From Microbacterium sp. SY138 (GTDB lineage: Bacteria > Actinomycetota > Actinomycetes > Actinomycetales > Microbacteriaceae): 64,000 bases of DNA. The position numbers and the translations under genes were made by a program. Shown here piece by piece: positions 26,639 through 38,754 of this stretch (positions are counted from its first letter, which is position 1; each line of letters begins with the position of its first letter). The DNA lies in assembly GCF_039729145.1 (NCBI RefSeq), contig NZ_CP155793.1:1488001-1552000 (forward strand). Reading direction: 5' to 3'. The notes beneath the pieces are model-generated. The model was not told the origin of the DNA and made no database searches. It saw only the letters and a program-made list of their open reading frames with translations.

Positions 26639-26989
26639 ATGGACGCTGCGGGGAACGAACTTGCCGATCGGGTGCGTGCGTTGCTGGGCGTGGACACCGA
26701 GATCGAAGAGCGTCGGATGTTCGGTACCAGGGCGTTCCTCGACGACGGCCGCATCCTCGTCGGCGCGCGTCCGGGTGGCGTCCTTCTGGTGCGCGTCGAT
26801 GACGAGAACGGTGCCGCGCTGCTCACGGAGCCCGGAGCAGCGCGGGCCGTCATGGGTGCGCGCACGATGAGCTCCGGCTGGCTCGACGTGGCTGCCGGGG
26901 CCATCGAGGACGACACCGCGCTCATGTTCTGGCTCGACGTCGCTCGGGAGTCGACGGGTTCGGCGAACGAGGCTCCAGAGGAGAACTGA
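26639..26989 (+). CDS. TfoX/Sxy N-terminal domain protein
   Basis: A 116-residue protein matching the TfoX N-terminal domain: leading helix, then EERRMFGTRAFLDDGRILVG (about residues 21-40), and a C-terminal MSSGWLDV motif. In Haemophilus TfoX regulates competence, but the stand-alone N-domain in actinobacteria has no established role. It begins 11 bp after the uvrB stop behind a GGAGGCGGG stretch, so it is probably cotranscribed with uvrB. Confidence 0.82.
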   Translation: MDAAGNELADRVRALLGVDTEIEERRMFGTRAFLDDGRILVGARPGGVLLVRVDDENGAALLTEPGAARAVMGARTMSSGWLDVAAGAIEDDTALMFWLDVARESTGSANEAPEEN

Positions 26990-27024
26990 CGCGACGGGCG
27001 GGACCGTCGCCAAGGTCGAGGCTG

Positions 27025-27267
27025 CTACGGGCAGTGCACCAGGGTCTTCGGCCCGGTGCGGTCGATCTCGTGCTCCGTCATCGGTGCGCCGCAGAGAGGG
27101 CAGGCGCGCTCGGCGCGCTCTGCGGCGCTCGGGGGCGGAGTCTTCTCGTAGGGACCGACGGATGCGGGTCCCGCGAACCGGATGAGGTTCGTGTTCACCC
27201 AGGAATACAGCCCTCCGGCGTCGCGGATGCGAGTACGGAGGGGCGGGCGATCGGAATCCTGTGCCAT
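27025..27267 (-). CDS. Small protein with zinc-ribbon-like Cys motif, unknown function
   Basis: An 80-residue protein with no family I recognise. The N-terminal half reads RIRDAGGLYSWVNTNLIRF; the C-terminal half has ACPLCGAPMTEHEI and ends LVHCP, giving a CxxC pair and a later HC that could bind zinc. The ATG at 27267 lies 7 nt after TACACT, so the transcript is likely leaderless; an in-frame ATG at 27273 is the alternative. It is divergent from a MarR-type regulator and its -10 lies inside an inverted repeat, so it is probably the regulator's target. Confidence 0.7.
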   Translation of the reverse strand: MAQDSDRPPLRTRIRDAGGLYSWVNTNLIRFAGPASVGPYEKTPPPSAAERAERACPLCGAPMTEHEIDRTGPKTLVHCP

Positions 27268-27272
27268 GTTCA

Positions 27273-27284
27273 TTAGTGTACTAA
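27273..27284. promoter_or_regulatory. Inverted repeat TTAGT-N2-ACTAA in the marR divergon, probable operator
   Basis: 5-bp arms in the 45-bp divergent space. It covers the -10 of the small minus-strand gene and lies near the -35 position of the MarR gene. A further half-site (ATTAGTGCA) follows at 27287-27295. This suits autoregulation plus repression of the partner by the MarR protein. Confidence 0.5.
27275..27280 (-). promoter_or_regulatory. -10 element (TACACT) of the small zinc-ribbon-like gene
   Basis: On the minus strand TACACT ends 7 nt before the ATG at 27267. It lies within the inverted repeat TTAGT-N2-ACTAA. Confidence 0.5.
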
Positions 27285-27299
27285 CTATTAGTGCAGATG

Positions 27300-27305
27300 T
27301 ATAGT
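27300..27305 (+). promoter_or_regulatory. -10 element (TATAGT) of the marR gene, leaderless type
   Basis: TATAGT ends 7 nt before the GTG start at 27313 and there is no ribosome-binding site, so transcription probably starts at the G of GTG. Confidence 0.65.
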
Positions 27306-27312
27306 CTCCCTT

Positions 27313-27756
27313 GTGACAGCATCCGATGACCTGCTCCGGCTCGAGAACCAGCTCTGCTTCGCCCTGGTGACCGCGGCGCGCAATGTCGTCGCCCTGTACC
27401 GTCCCATCCTCGAGCCGCTGGGCCTGACTCATCCCCAATACCTCGTCATGCTGGCACTGTGGGAGCGGTCGCCGCGGACTCTCAACGACCTGGCGATCGA
27501 TCTCGCCATGGAGCCGGCGACGGCTTCGCCGCTCGTGAAGAGGCTGGAGACGGAGGGGCTGGTCGTGCGTCAGCGCAGCAGCGAGGACGAGCGGCGCCTG
27601 GAGATCACGCTCACGCCGGCGGGAACGGCGTTGCGTGACCGGGCGGTCGACGTTCCGCACCAGGTCATGGCGGCGGTCGGCATGGGCGTCGACGAGATCG
27701 CGGCGCTTCGGGACGGTCTCGGACCTTTCGCGGGGCGTCGTCCTGACCTGGGCTGA
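27313..27756 (+). CDS. MarR family transcriptional regulator
   Basis: A 147-residue winged-helix regulator. The MarR core is clear: RPILEPLGLTHPQYLVMLAL, then the recognition region TLNDLAIDLAMEPATASPLV (about residues 60-79) and the wing motif VVRQRSSEDERRLEITLT. Proteins of this group usually bind palindromes as dimers and respond to phenolics or to peroxide through a Cys; the sequence here resembles OhrR-type MarR proteins, but I see no Cys near Tyr residues beyond LCFALV. It is divergent from the 80-residue protein, with an inverted repeat between them. Confidence 0.87.
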   Translation: MTASDDLLRLENQLCFALVTAARNVVALYRPILEPLGLTHPQYLVMLALWERSPRTLNDLAIDLAMEPATASPLVKRLETEGLVVRQRSSEDERRLEITLTPAGTALRDRAVDVPHQVMAAVGMGVDEIAALRDGLGPFAGRRPDLG

Positions 27757-27815
27757 CGCGTCGTGCGCCCACGGCTCGCGGGAATCGACGACCACGAGGT
27801 GGGGGAGCAGCCCCC

Positions 27816-27821
27816 TAGGGT
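27816..27821 (+). promoter_or_regulatory. -10 element (TAGGGT) of the MoxR/DUF58 operon, leaderless type
   Basis: TAGGGT ends 6 nt before the ATG at 27828, the first gene of a five-gene overlapping operon. Confidence 0.5.
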
Positions 27822-27827
27822 GGAGGC

Positions 27828-28583
27828 ATGTCGCGCCCCGAGCCCTCGATCCCGGTGCGGGAGCGTGCCGGGACAGACCGGCCGCGGGGGCTTCTGCTCC
27901 CGCTGATCGCGATAGCCGGCTTCTTCGCGACGATCATGTTCGCTGCCTCGGCACAGGGCCTTCCGCAGTTCGGAGGATGGTTCACCGCTACCGAGGAACG
28001 GGCAGGTGACGACGTCCTGCCGACGGCGCCGACGGAGACCGCGCCACCGCCGTTCGATCCCCCTGAGGATTCGCCGTTGCTCGCGATCATCGGCTACGTC
28101 CTCGCGGCGGTCGTCGTCGCCGTCGTGCTCGCGATGGTGTACCTCGGTCTTCGACTCCTGATCCGCTACCTCGTGGGTCTCTGGCGTGACCGTCCGCTCG
28201 CGCGTCGCGAGGCGGCGCGGGTCGATGCCCGGGTCGTCATCGCACCCGCGGCCCACGCCGAACCGGACGAGGCGACGATCCAGCGTGGAATCGCGGAGGC
28301 GCTGAGGACGATCGACGGTCGGCCTCTGCCCGGCGACAGCATCGTGGCGGCGTGGGTGGGCCTGGAGGAATCGGCGGCGGATGCCGGCGCCGGCCGCGGC
28401 GTCAACGAGACGCCGTCGGAGTTCACCGTTCGCATTATCGGCCGACGCGCGGGGATCGCCGACGATGTCGTCGCCCTGCTGGGCCTCTACGAACAGGTGC
28501 GCTTCGGCGGGCACGACGCCGACGAGCGCGATCGGGCCCGAGCCGCCGACTGCCTCCGCGGCATCCAGAAGGGCTGGCGATGA
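27828..28583 (+). CDS. DUF4129-type membrane protein
   Basis: A 251-residue protein with two membrane helices (about 24-42 and 84-112), a Pro/Thr/Asp-rich outside loop between them, and a cytoplasmic C-terminal region resembling DUF4129: WVGLEESAADAGAGRG, TPSEFTVRIIG and LYEQVRFGG. In actinobacteria DUF4129 proteins accompany MoxR ATPases, DUF58 proteins and transglutaminase-like membrane proteins, apparently in envelope maturation. It is the first gene of the operon and overlaps the next by ATGA. Confidence 0.82.
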   Translation: MSRPEPSIPVRERAGTDRPRGLLLPLIAIAGFFATIMFAASAQGLPQFGGWFTATEERAGDDVLPTAPTETAPPPFDPPEDSPLLAIIGYVLAAVVVAVVLAMVYLGLRLLIRYLVGLWRDRPLARREAARVDARVVIAPAAHAEPDEATIQRGIAEALRTIDGRPLPGDSIVAAWVGLEESAADAGAGRGVNETPSEFTVRIIGRRAGIADDVVALLGLYEQVRFGGHDADERDRARAADCLRGIQKGWR

Positions 28584-29053
28584 AGAGACGGATCCTGGTC
28601 CTGGGCGTCGGTGCCGCCGTCGCTGTGATCGTCCTGCTCCTGCTCGGCCAGGTGGGCTTTCCGGTTCCGTTCGTCCTCGCCTGGATGATCCTCGCCATCG
28701 CGGTGGTGTGCGCCTGCCGACAGGAGTTCATCGAGGTCGGGCCTGTCTGGCCCCCCGAGAAGCCGAGCCGCAAGACGCGCGGCTCGGAAGTATCCCGCAT
28801 GGCCTGGGCGATCAACACGCGCACGGGAGTCGCCGGGCACGTCGTCGTGAGCCGGGTGCAGAGCGTGTTGAGAAGACGACTCGCCCTGCGTGGACTCGAC
28901 CTCGACGATCCCACGCATCACGCGCGCATCGACGCGCTGCTCGGCGGGGGAGTGCGCGACGCCCTGCACGGTCGTGAAGTGCGGAGCACCGACATCGAGA
29001 TCGTGCTCGACGCGATCGAACGAATCCCGAATGACACGGAGGAGACCGGATGA
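28580..29053 (+). CDS. Membrane protein of the MoxR/DUF58 operon, unknown function
   Basis: A 157-residue protein with a basic start (MKRRILVLG), two adjacent membrane helices (about 7-27 and 30-48) and a cytoplasmic C-terminal domain of about 100 residues rich in Arg and Asp (RVQSVLRRRLALRGLDLDD). I do not recognise a named family. The ATG overlaps the DUF4129 stop and its own stop overlaps the MoxR start, so it is an integral part of the operon, probably regulatory or scaffolding. Confidence 0.75.
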   Translation: MKRRILVLGVGAAVAVIVLLLLGQVGFPVPFVLAWMILAIAVVCACRQEFIEVGPVWPPEKPSRKTRGSEVSRMAWAINTRTGVAGHVVVSRVQSVLRRRLALRGLDLDDPTHHARIDALLGGGVRDALHGREVRSTDIEIVLDAIERIPNDTEETG

Positions 29054-30021
29054 GCAGCCAGGAGACCACGCAGATCGCCGCCACGGGGCGTCGAGTGCTC
29101 GACAGCGTACGCGGCGCCGTCGTCGGGATGGACGAGCCCCTCACGATCGCCCTCGCTGCGATCCTCGCGGGTGGCCACGTGCTCTTCGAAGACGTTCCGG
29201 GGTTGGGGAAGACTCTCGCGGCGAGGAGCCTGGCGTCCGCGCTCGGCCTCGGTTTCCGTCGCCTGCAGTGCACGCCGGACATGCTCCCGGGCGACGTCAC
29301 CGGCTCCTACGTGTATGCACCGGCCTCCGGTGAGTTCGTGTTCCGACCCGGCCCCATCTTCACCGGCCTGCTCCTGGCCGATGAGGTGAACCGCACCACT
29401 CCCAAGACCCAGTCGGCGATGTTGGAGGCGATGGCCGAGCATCAGGTCACCGTCGAGGGCAACAGCTTCGCCCTACCGCATCCGTTCCACGTAATCGCGA
29501 CCTCGAATCCGATCGAGTACGAGGGCACGTACGCGCTTCCCGAGGCGCAGCTCGACCGGTTCATGGTGCGGCTCGCCGTCGGATACCCCGGGCCGGACGA
29601 TGAGACGCGCATCATCCTCGACCGCGTACGCCGACAGAGCCCCGATGCGTTCGTCGATCCGGTCATCGACGAACGGGGGCTCCTCGCGATCCAGGCAGCC
29701 GTCGAGAGGATCCACGTCGATGCCGATGTCGCCCGGTACTGCGTGGAGCTCACGAGGTCGACGCGGGATGCGACGCATGTCGCGGTCGGCGCCTCGCCGC
29801 GCGGATCGCAGGCTCTCGTCCTGCTCGGCCGCGCACTCGCGGCCCTGGACGGTCGCGATTACGTGCGGCCGGACGACATCAAGCGCATCGCGGAACCCGT
29901 GCTCGCGCACCGGCTGACCCTGACGCCGCAGGCCTGGGCGCAAGGAGTGGATCCCCGGTCCGTCGTGGCGACGGTGGTCGAGGCCACGCCGGTGCCGCCG
30001 ACCGTGGCCGCGGTGCGATGA
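29050..30021 (+). CDS. MoxR family AAA+ ATPase
   Basis: A 323-residue MoxR-type AAA+ ATPase, a chaperone-like enzyme that helps assemble or activate partner protein complexes. Walker A is EDVPGLGKTLAARSL (about residues 47-61), Walker B LLADEVNRTTPKTQ (about 109-122), sensor 1 IATSNPIE and the C-terminal lid with sensor 2 near ASPRGSQALVLLGRA. It sits between a membrane protein gene and the DUF58 gene with ATGA overlaps on both sides. MoxR with DUF58 is a conserved pair (established knowledge). Confidence 0.93.
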   Translation: MSSQETTQIAATGRRVLDSVRGAVVGMDEPLTIALAAILAGGHVLFEDVPGLGKTLAARSLASALGLGFRRLQCTPDMLPGDVTGSYVYAPASGEFVFRPGPIFTGLLLADEVNRTTPKTQSAMLEAMAEHQVTVEGNSFALPHPFHVIATSNPIEYEGTYALPEAQLDRFMVRLAVGYPGPDDETRIILDRVRRQSPDAFVDPVIDERGLLAIQAAVERIHVDADVARYCVELTRSTRDATHVAVGASPRGSQALVLLGRALAALDGRDYVRPDDIKRIAEPVLAHRLTLTPQAWAQGVDPRSVVATVVEATPVPPTVAAVR

Positions 30022-31331
30022 CCGAGCAGGTCCGTGTCACGGCACGTGCCCCCGTGCACTGGAGTCGGACGCCCGTGATCGCGATCGGACTCGCCGGCTC
30101 GACGATCCTCGCTGCCGTGGGGCTCGTCTTCTCGCGACCCGACGTGATCGGCATCGGGCTTCCGCTCGCGCTCGCGACGGCATGGATGCTGCTGCGTCGG
30201 CCCGGTGACGATGTGCTGTCGATCGAGCTGCGTGCACGCCCGGAGCGCTCGGACGGCTCATCGGAGGTCATCGCCGCGGCAGATGCGGTCCTCGACGGCG
30301 ACTGGCTCCAGATCGCGGTCGATCAGGAGGAGCAGCGGTCGGGGGTCGCCGACGTGAAGGTCGGGAGCTCCGTCCTCACGTCGCGCAACCGCCTGCAGCA
30401 CTCCGGTCCTCTGGAGCTGCTCGGAGTGACCGTGCGCGGGGTCGCTCTCGACGGCGCGTGGGTCACCGAGGCTGCTCCTCGCGTCGCACTGGAGTGGAAT
30501 ACACCGCCGCGGCATGTCCGGATCGGGCGTCTCCCGGTCGCGCCGCGATTGAGGGGTCTGCACGGTGCCCATGAGGGATCGCGGCCCGGCCATGGCGGAG
30601 ACTTCCGCGACATCCATCCGTTCGCCCCCGGCGACGAACTGCGCCGCGTCGACTGGCGGGCGACCGCGCGCGCCGCTCGCCGACCGGGTGAACTGCTCGT
30701 GCGACGCACTGCCACCCTCAGCGATTCCTCGGTGGTGATCGCGGTCGACACCGCGGAGGATCTCGGGACCGTCGTCGCCGCCTGGGGAGCGGACGATGCC
30801 GACCGGGCAGGCGTCACCTCGCTGGACCTCGCGCGGGAGGCCGCGCTGTCCATCGCCACCGCGGCGGTCGGCGTCGGTGATCGGGTGGCGTACCACGCGC
30901 TGTCGCCCGGAGGTCTCAGCCTTCCCTCCGGTGGAGGTGCACGTCATCTCGCGCGGGTGCGGGACGTGATCGCGGCGACGGGTCAGAGTGACGAGGACTC
31001 CCGGTACCGCCGGTCGCCGGTCGTGCCTGCGGGATCCATCGTCTTCGTGCTCTCCACGTTCTTCGACGGTGTCGCCGCCCAGCTCGCCATCCGTTGGCGG
31101 GCGGCGGGGCACGCCGTGGTCGCCGTCGACGTGCTCCCGGCTCCGGACGAGAGCCGGCTCAGCCGTGAGCAGCGCATCGCGCTCCGGACCCTGCTCGCGG
31201 AACGCGCGGACATCCTCGTCGAGCTCCGGCATGCCGGCGTAGAGGTCGTCGCGTGGACGGATCAGGACGTCGACGTCGCGATGCGGCTCGCGGCGCTCCG
31301 TCAGCAGCGGATGCGGACGGTGCGGCGGTGA
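30018..31331 (+). CDS. DUF58 domain protein
   Basis: A 437-residue protein with two N-terminal membrane helices (about 17-57) followed by a large cytoplasmic part. The DUF58 signature [18 protein letters not shown] lies near residues 202-219, followed by a von Willebrand A-like region beginning [16 protein letters not shown]58 proteins are the usual partners of MoxR ATPases. It overlaps the MoxR gene by ATGA and the next gene by GTGA. Confidence 0.9.
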   Translation: MTEQVRVTARAPVHWSRTPVIAIGLAGSTILAAVGLVFSRPDVIGIGLPLALATAWMLLRRPGDDVLSIELRARPERSDGSSEVIAAADAVLDGDWLQIAVDQEEQRSGVADVKVGSSVLTSRNRLQHSGPLELLGVTVRGVALDGAWVTEAAPRVALEWNTPPRHVRIGRLPVAPRLRGLHGAHEGSRPGHGGDFRDIHPFAPGDELRRVDWRATARAARRPGELLVRRTATLSDSSVVIAVDTAEDLGTVVAAWGADDADRAGVTSLDLAREAALSIATAAVGVGDRVAYHALSPGGLSLPSGGGARHLARVRDVIAATGQSDEDSRYRRSPVVPAGSIVFVLSTFFDGVAAQLAIRWRAAGHAVVAVDVLPAPDESRLSREQRIALRTLLAERADILVELRHAGVEVVAWTDQDVDVAMRLAALRQQRMRTVRR

Positions 31332-31921
31332 AACGCGGTCTCCGTTCGTTCCGGGTGCGGGCGGCTGTGCCCGGCGTCACGGTGCGGCTCCTGCTCGTCG
31401 CGATGGTATGGGCAGGGGCGGTCGTGCTCGTTCCATTCCCGTTGTGGCAGGGCGTGGCGGTGATCGCCGCGGTCCTCGCTGTCGTGCTCCCGCGGTCCCT
31501 GGCGGCGTGGTTCGCGGCGGCGTGCCTGGTGTTCGGAGTCCTCCTGACCCCACCCGATCCGGGACGCACAGCCCTCGCCGTCCTGCTCGTCCACGCGATC
31601 CACGTGCTCGCATCGTTGAGCCTCGTGATCCCGATCTCCTCGCGTGTCGCCCTCGCCGTCCTGGGGCCGAGCCTGTCGCGCTTCTGCATCATCCAGCTGC
31701 TGGCGCAGCCCGTCGTCCTCGCGGCCTGGTTGCTGGCGCCGTCGAACGTCGAGCAGGGGATCACGGCGCTCGCCCCGCTCGCCGCAGTGATGCTCGTGCT
31801 CGGTGTCGGGCTGGCGCTGAGAGCCGTCCGGAGCTCGGATGTGCCGCGGCCGGCACGATCGGCGGGAGAGGAATCGGTCGCCGAGCGTCCTCGCGGAGCC
31901 AATGTCCGTGGCCCCTCGTAG
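31328..31921 (+). CDS. Membrane protein, last gene of the MoxR/DUF58 operon
   Basis: A 197-residue protein with about five to six predicted membrane helices and a hydrophilic tail of about 35 residues rich in Arg, Ser and Glu. The family is not recognised. Its position is where a transglutaminase-like (TgpA) membrane protein often stands in related operons, but it lacks any extracellular catalytic domain. I start at the GTG at 31328, which overlaps the DUF58 stop. Its TAG stop is also the start of the uvrA -10 hexamer. Confidence 0.78.
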   Translation: MKRGLRSFRVRAAVPGVTVRLLLVAMVWAGAVVLVPFPLWQGVAVIAAVLAVVLPRSLAAWFAAACLVFGVLLTPPDPGRTALAVLLVHAIHVLASLSLVIPISSRVALAVLGPSLSRFCIIQLLAQPVVLAAWLLAPSNVEQGITALAPLAAVMLVLGVGLALRAVRSSDVPRPARSAGEESVAERPRGANVRGPS

Positions 31922-31924
31922 ACT
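31919..31924 (+). promoter_or_regulatory. -10 element (TAGACT) of uvrA, leaderless type
   Basis: TAGACT overlaps the stop codon of the upstream membrane-protein gene and ends 6 nt before the uvrA GTG start. Confidence 0.55.
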
Positions 31925-31930
31925 TGTTCG

Positions 31931-34818
<2,888 letters not shown>

Positions 34819-34819
<1 letters not shown>

Positions 34820-36723
34820 TGGCCGATGTGCTGTCGTACAAGCCGAGGCCGGGGGAGATTCCCACCGACCCCGGCGTGTACCGCTTCCGCGACTCTGCCG
34901 GCCGTGTGCTCTATGTGGGCAAGGCGAAGAACCTGCGTCAGCGTCTGTCGAACTACTTCGCACCTTTGCGCACGCTGCATGAGCGCACCCGTCGTATGGT
35001 CACCACCGCCTCGTCCGTCGAGTGGACGGTGGTCCCCACCGATGTCGATTCGCTGCAGCTCGAATACATGTGGATCAAGGAGTTCGATCCGCCCTTCAAC
35101 GTGCGTTACAAGGACGACAAGTCCTACCCGTTCATGGCCGTGACTCTCGCGGACGAAGCACCCCGAGTGATCGTCACCCGCAACCGCAAGATCCCCGGCG
35201 CACGGTACTTCGGTCCGTTCCCGAAGGTCTGGGCGGTGCACGAGACCATCGACCTGATGATCAAGGTCTTCCCGATCCGCACGTGCAGCGACTCCAGCTA
35301 CCGGCGTGCCATGCAGACAGGCCGTCCGTGCTTTCCCGGGCAGATCGGCAAGTGCGGGGGCCCCTGCTCGATGACAGTGAGCATCGAGGAGCACCGTGCC
35401 ATGGTCGACGACTTCGTCGCCTTCATGGCAGGTGGCGATGAGCGTTTCACCCGCGAGCTCACGAAACGGATGCTGGCGGCATCCGCGGCGATGGACTATG
35501 AAGCAGCGGCCAAGTACCGTGACAAGCTCTCGGCGATCGAAGCCGTGCTGGGCAAGAGCGCACTGGTCCTCCCCAGCGACGAGGACGCCGATCTGTTCGG
35601 GATCGCGGAAGACGAACTCGCCGCCGCAGTCCAGCACTTCGTGATCCGTGGCGGCAGGGTGCGTGGTGTGCGCGCCCTGACCATCGAGAAGGAGATCGAC
35701 ATCTCCAGCGGCGAGCTCGTCGAGCAGGTGCTGCAGCAGGCCTACGGAGAGGCGCAGGACGTTCCGCGTCGGATCCTGGTTCCGACACTGCCCGATGACG
35801 CCGCGGAGCTCGAGGTGTGGCTGCGTGAGCGCCGCGGCAAGAAGGTCGAGATCGCGGTCGCGCAGCGCGGCCAGCGTGCCGACCTCATGCGCACCGCCAC
35901 GCTCAACGCGCAGCAGGCACTGATCCGGCACAAGACGCGACGCACCACCGACTATGTCGCTCGAACCCAGGCGCTGACCGACCTGCAGGAGGCGCTCGGC
36001 ATGGACGAAGCACCGCTGCGCATCGAGTGCTTCGACATCTCCCACCTCGGTGGCACGAATGTCGTCGCGTCGATGGTGGTGTTCGAAGACGGGCTTCCCC
36101 GTAAAGACCAGTACCGGTCGTTCAACATCGCCGAGACGACCGACGACACCGATTCCATGTACCAGGTGCTCCGTCGCCGTCTGGCCTACCTCGATCGTCC
36201 CGAAGAGCCCGAGGCCATCGACCCGACGACCGACGAGGTCGTGGCGGAAGACGTCGGGGAGGCGACGGTGCGACGCAAGCCCCGATTCGCCTATCCGCCG
36301 CAGCTGCTCCTCGTCGATGGGGGACAGCCGCAGGTGGAGGCCGCGGCCCGAGCGCTCCGCGACGCCGGACACACCGAGATCGCGGTCTGCGGCATCGCCA
36401 AGCGTCTCGAGGAGGTCTGGCTCCCCGGCGAGGACTTCCCCGTGATCCTGCCCCGCACGAGCGAAGCCCTGTACCTTCTGCAGCGCCTGCGCGACGAGGC
36501 GCACCGGTTCGCGATCACGCATCAGCGCAAGAGGCGGCGCAACGACATCGGCTCGGTGCTCGCCGAGGTACCGGGACTCGGGGCCTCCCGCATCAAGGTG
36601 CTGCTCAAGCACTTCGGTTCGGTGACCGCTCTCCGCGCCGCCGAGCCGGAACAGATCGAAGAAGTCCAGGGAATCGGTCCCGTGCTCGCTCAGAACATCC
36701 ACACGCACCTGTCCACTCGCTAG
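34819..36723 (+). CDS. uvrC: Excinuclease ABC subunit C
   Basis: Dual-incision nuclease of nucleotide excision repair, 634 residues. The N-terminal GIY-YIG domain starts [20 protein letters not shown] (about residues 15-34), a UVR domain for UvrB contact lies near 215-250 ([20 protein letters not shown]), the RNase H-like 5'-incision domain near 390-560 ([41 protein letters not shown]) and tandem HhH motifs at the C-terminus ([13 protein letters not shown]). Its ATG overlaps the uvrA stop. The TAG stop begins a TAGGCT that may act as a promoter for rapZ. Confidence 0.97.
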
Positions 36724-36757
36724 GCTGGAGGCCGAGGGGGAGAGGGAGCACTGAGCA

Positions 36758-37630
36758 ATGACTGACGGGGAGAAGGGCGAGTTCCTCATCGTCACGGGAA
36801 TGTCCGGCGCAGGTCGGACGACGGTGGCGAACGCACTCGAGGATCTCGGCTGGTACGTCGTCGACAACCTGCCTCCGCAGATCCTGCGTCCGCTGCTCGA
36901 TCTGACCGATATGGGCGGCACTGCTCTGCCGAAGGTCGCGGCGGTCGTCGATGTGCGCGGACGCAACCTCTTCGACGACTTTCCCGGCGTGGCGCGCGCA
37001 CTGCGCTCCCGCGGTTCCGTTCGCGTGCTCTTCCTCGACGCGTCCGACGACGTCCTGGTACGTCGGTTCGAGTCCGTGCGGAGACCGCACCCGCTGCAGG
37101 GCGAAGGTACCCTGCTCGACGGCATCCGCATCGAGCGAGCCCGGCTCGCGCCGATCCGGGAAGCAGCCGACCTGGTGATCGACACGTCGACGCTCAACAT
37201 CCACCAGCTCGCCACCCAGGTCTCCGACATCTTCTCCGAGGAGGGGGAGGCGCGACACCGGGTCACGTTGCTCAGCTTCGGGTTCAAGTACGGGCTGCCG
37301 ACGGATGTCGACATCGTCGCGGACATGCGATTCCTGCCGAACCCGTTCTGGAACGAGGAGCTACGGGGCCTGACGGGGCAGGACGAGACTGTTCGCGAGT
37401 ACGTGCTCTCCCGGGATGGCGCGATGGAATTCCTGGACGCCTACTCCGCGGCGCTGGTGCCGGTGCTCGAGGGATATCAGCGCGAGAACAAGAGTCACTC
37501 GACGATCGCGATCGGCTGCACGGGGGGAAAGCACCGCTCCGTCGCCATGTCGGAGGAGCTGTCGCGCCGCCTCGCCGCGATCCCAGGCGTCGCCGTGAAC
37601 GTCCGTCACCGGGACCTGGGCCGAGAGTAG
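36758..37630 (+). CDS. rapZ: RNase adapter / nucleotide-binding protein RapZ (YvcJ family)
   Basis: A 290-residue P-loop protein of the RapZ/YvcJ family. Walker A is [17 protein letters not shown] (about residues 13-29), followed by [10 protein letters not shown], and the C-terminal domain carries [23 protein letters not shown] and [12 protein letters not shown]. In E. coli RapZ binds small RNAs and GlcN6P; in Gram-positives the protein hydrolyses nucleotides and its role is less clear. A GGGAG ribosome-binding region precedes the ATG. Gene order uvrC-rapZ-whiA is actinobacterial, but the yvcK gene usual between rapZ and whiA is absent. Confidence 0.94.
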   Translation: MTDGEKGEFLIVTGMSGAGRTTVANALEDLGWYVVDNLPPQILRPLLDLTDMGGTALPKVAAVVDVRGRNLFDDFPGVARALRSRGSVRVLFLDASDDVLVRRFESVRRPHPLQGEGTLLDGIRIERARLAPIREAADLVIDTSTLNIHQLATQVSDIFSEEGEARHRVTLLSFGFKYGLPTDVDIVADMRFLPNPFWNEELRGLTGQDETVREYVLSRDGAMEFLDAYSAALVPVLEGYQRENKSHSTIAIGCTGGKHRSVAMSEELSRRLAAIPGVAVNVRHRDLGRE

Positions 37631-37647
37631 CGGGCCGTCCGGCCGAG

Positions 37648-37653
37648 TAAGCT
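37648..37653 (+). promoter_or_regulatory. -10 element (TAAGCT) upstream of whiA
   Basis: TAAGCT 44 bp before the whiA GTG. Unlike the leaderless genes, whiA has a leader with a GAAGGAG ribosome-binding site at 37687-37693. Confidence 0.4.
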
Positions 37654-37697
37654 GGACGTTTGCGTCGCGATCCGGCGCGTGAACGTGAAGGAGTGTC

Positions 37698-38675
37698 GTG
37701 GCACTAACCACCGACGTCAAGGCCGAGCTGGTCAGCATCCGCAATGCACCCCCGACGGTGCGAGTCGCGGAAGTGACCGCCATCCTCCGGTTCGCCGGTG
37801 GTCTGCATTCGATCGCCGGTCGCGTGGCCGTGGAGGCCGAGGTCGACGCGGAGACCCTTGCACGCCGCGTCGCTCGTGACCTCGCCGAGATCTACGGTGT
37901 GCGACCCGAGATCGCCCAGGTCCAGTCGAGCACCGCGAACGATGGCGCACGCTGGGCGGTGCGCGTGATCGCGCAGGGGGAGACCCTCGCCCGTCAGACC
38001 GGGCTGCTCGACCAGCGTCGGCGCCCCGTGCGCGGATTGCCCAACAGGCTCACCACCGGCTCGCGGGCCGAGGTCGCCGGACTGTGGCGCGGTGCCTTCC
38101 TCGCCGCAGGATCCCTGAGCGAGCCCGGACGCTCGGCCATGCTCGAGGTCGTCTGCCCCTCGTCGGAGGCCGCGATGGCCCTCGTCGGTGCGGCGCACCG
38201 CCTTGGAGTCGCCGCCAAGGCGCGCGAGGTGCGCGGGATGCCCCGCGTGGTCGTGCGCGAGGGCGAGGCGATCCGCACCATCCTCAACGAGATGGGTGCA
38301 CAGAAGACCGCCATCGCGTGGGAGGAGCTCCGCCAGCGCCGTGAGGTGCGTGCCGGCGTCAACCGTCTCGTGAACTTCGACGACGCGAACCTCCGCCGTT
38401 CCGCACAGGCCGCTGTCGCGGCGTGCGCACGTGTCGAGCGCGCACTGGAGATCCTGGCCGACGAAGTCCCCGATCATCTCAAGGTGGCCGGCGAACTCCG
38501 TCTGGCGCACCGCGACGCCAGCCTCGACGAGCTCGGCCACCACGCCGACCCGCCCCTGACGAAGGATGCCGTCGCCGGCCGCATCCGCCGTCTGCTCGCG
38601 ATGGCCGACAAGCGCGCGCAGCAGGAGGGCATCCCCGGAACGGAAGCCGCGGTCCCCGTCGGACTCGACGTCTGA
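37698..38675 (+). CDS. whiA: DNA-binding protein WhiA
   Basis: Sporulation/cell-division regulator conserved across Gram-positive bacteria, 325 residues. The N-terminal half is a degenerate LAGLIDADG homing-endonuclease fold ([31 protein letters not shown]); the C-terminal part is a helix-turn-helix domain ([19 protein letters not shown]). In Streptomyces WhiA works with WhiB; in non-sporulating actinobacteria it is linked to cell division. The start is the GTG at 37698 behind GAAGGAG. A terminator follows at once. Confidence 0.96.
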   Translation: MALTTDVKAELVSIRNAPPTVRVAEVTAILRFAGGLHSIAGRVAVEAEVDAETLARRVARDLAEIYGVRPEIAQVQSSTANDGARWAVRVIAQGETLARQTGLLDQRRRPVRGLPNRLTTGSRAEVAGLWRGAFLAAGSLSEPGRSAMLEVVCPSSEAAMALVGAAHRLGVAAKAREVRGMPRVVVREGEAIRTILNEMGAQKTAIAWEELRQRREVRAGVNRLVNFDDANLRRSAQAAVAACARVERALEILADEVPDHLKVAGELRLAHRDASLDELGHHADPPLTKDAVAGRIRRLLAMADKRAQQEGIPGTEAAVPVGLDV

Positions 38676-38689
38676 TCCGCCTCTCGACC

Positions 38690-38724
38690 AAGACCCGCCG
38701 ACCGGCACCCGGACGGCGGGTCTT
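38690..38724 (+). terminator. Terminator hairpin of whiA
   Basis: 11-bp perfect stem (AAGACCCGCCG and CGGCGGGTCTT) with a 13-nt loop, 14 bp after the whiA stop, followed by TTCG. Confidence 0.85.
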
Positions 38725-38754
38725 TCGTCATACGACGGAAGGATCGGGGGCGCC

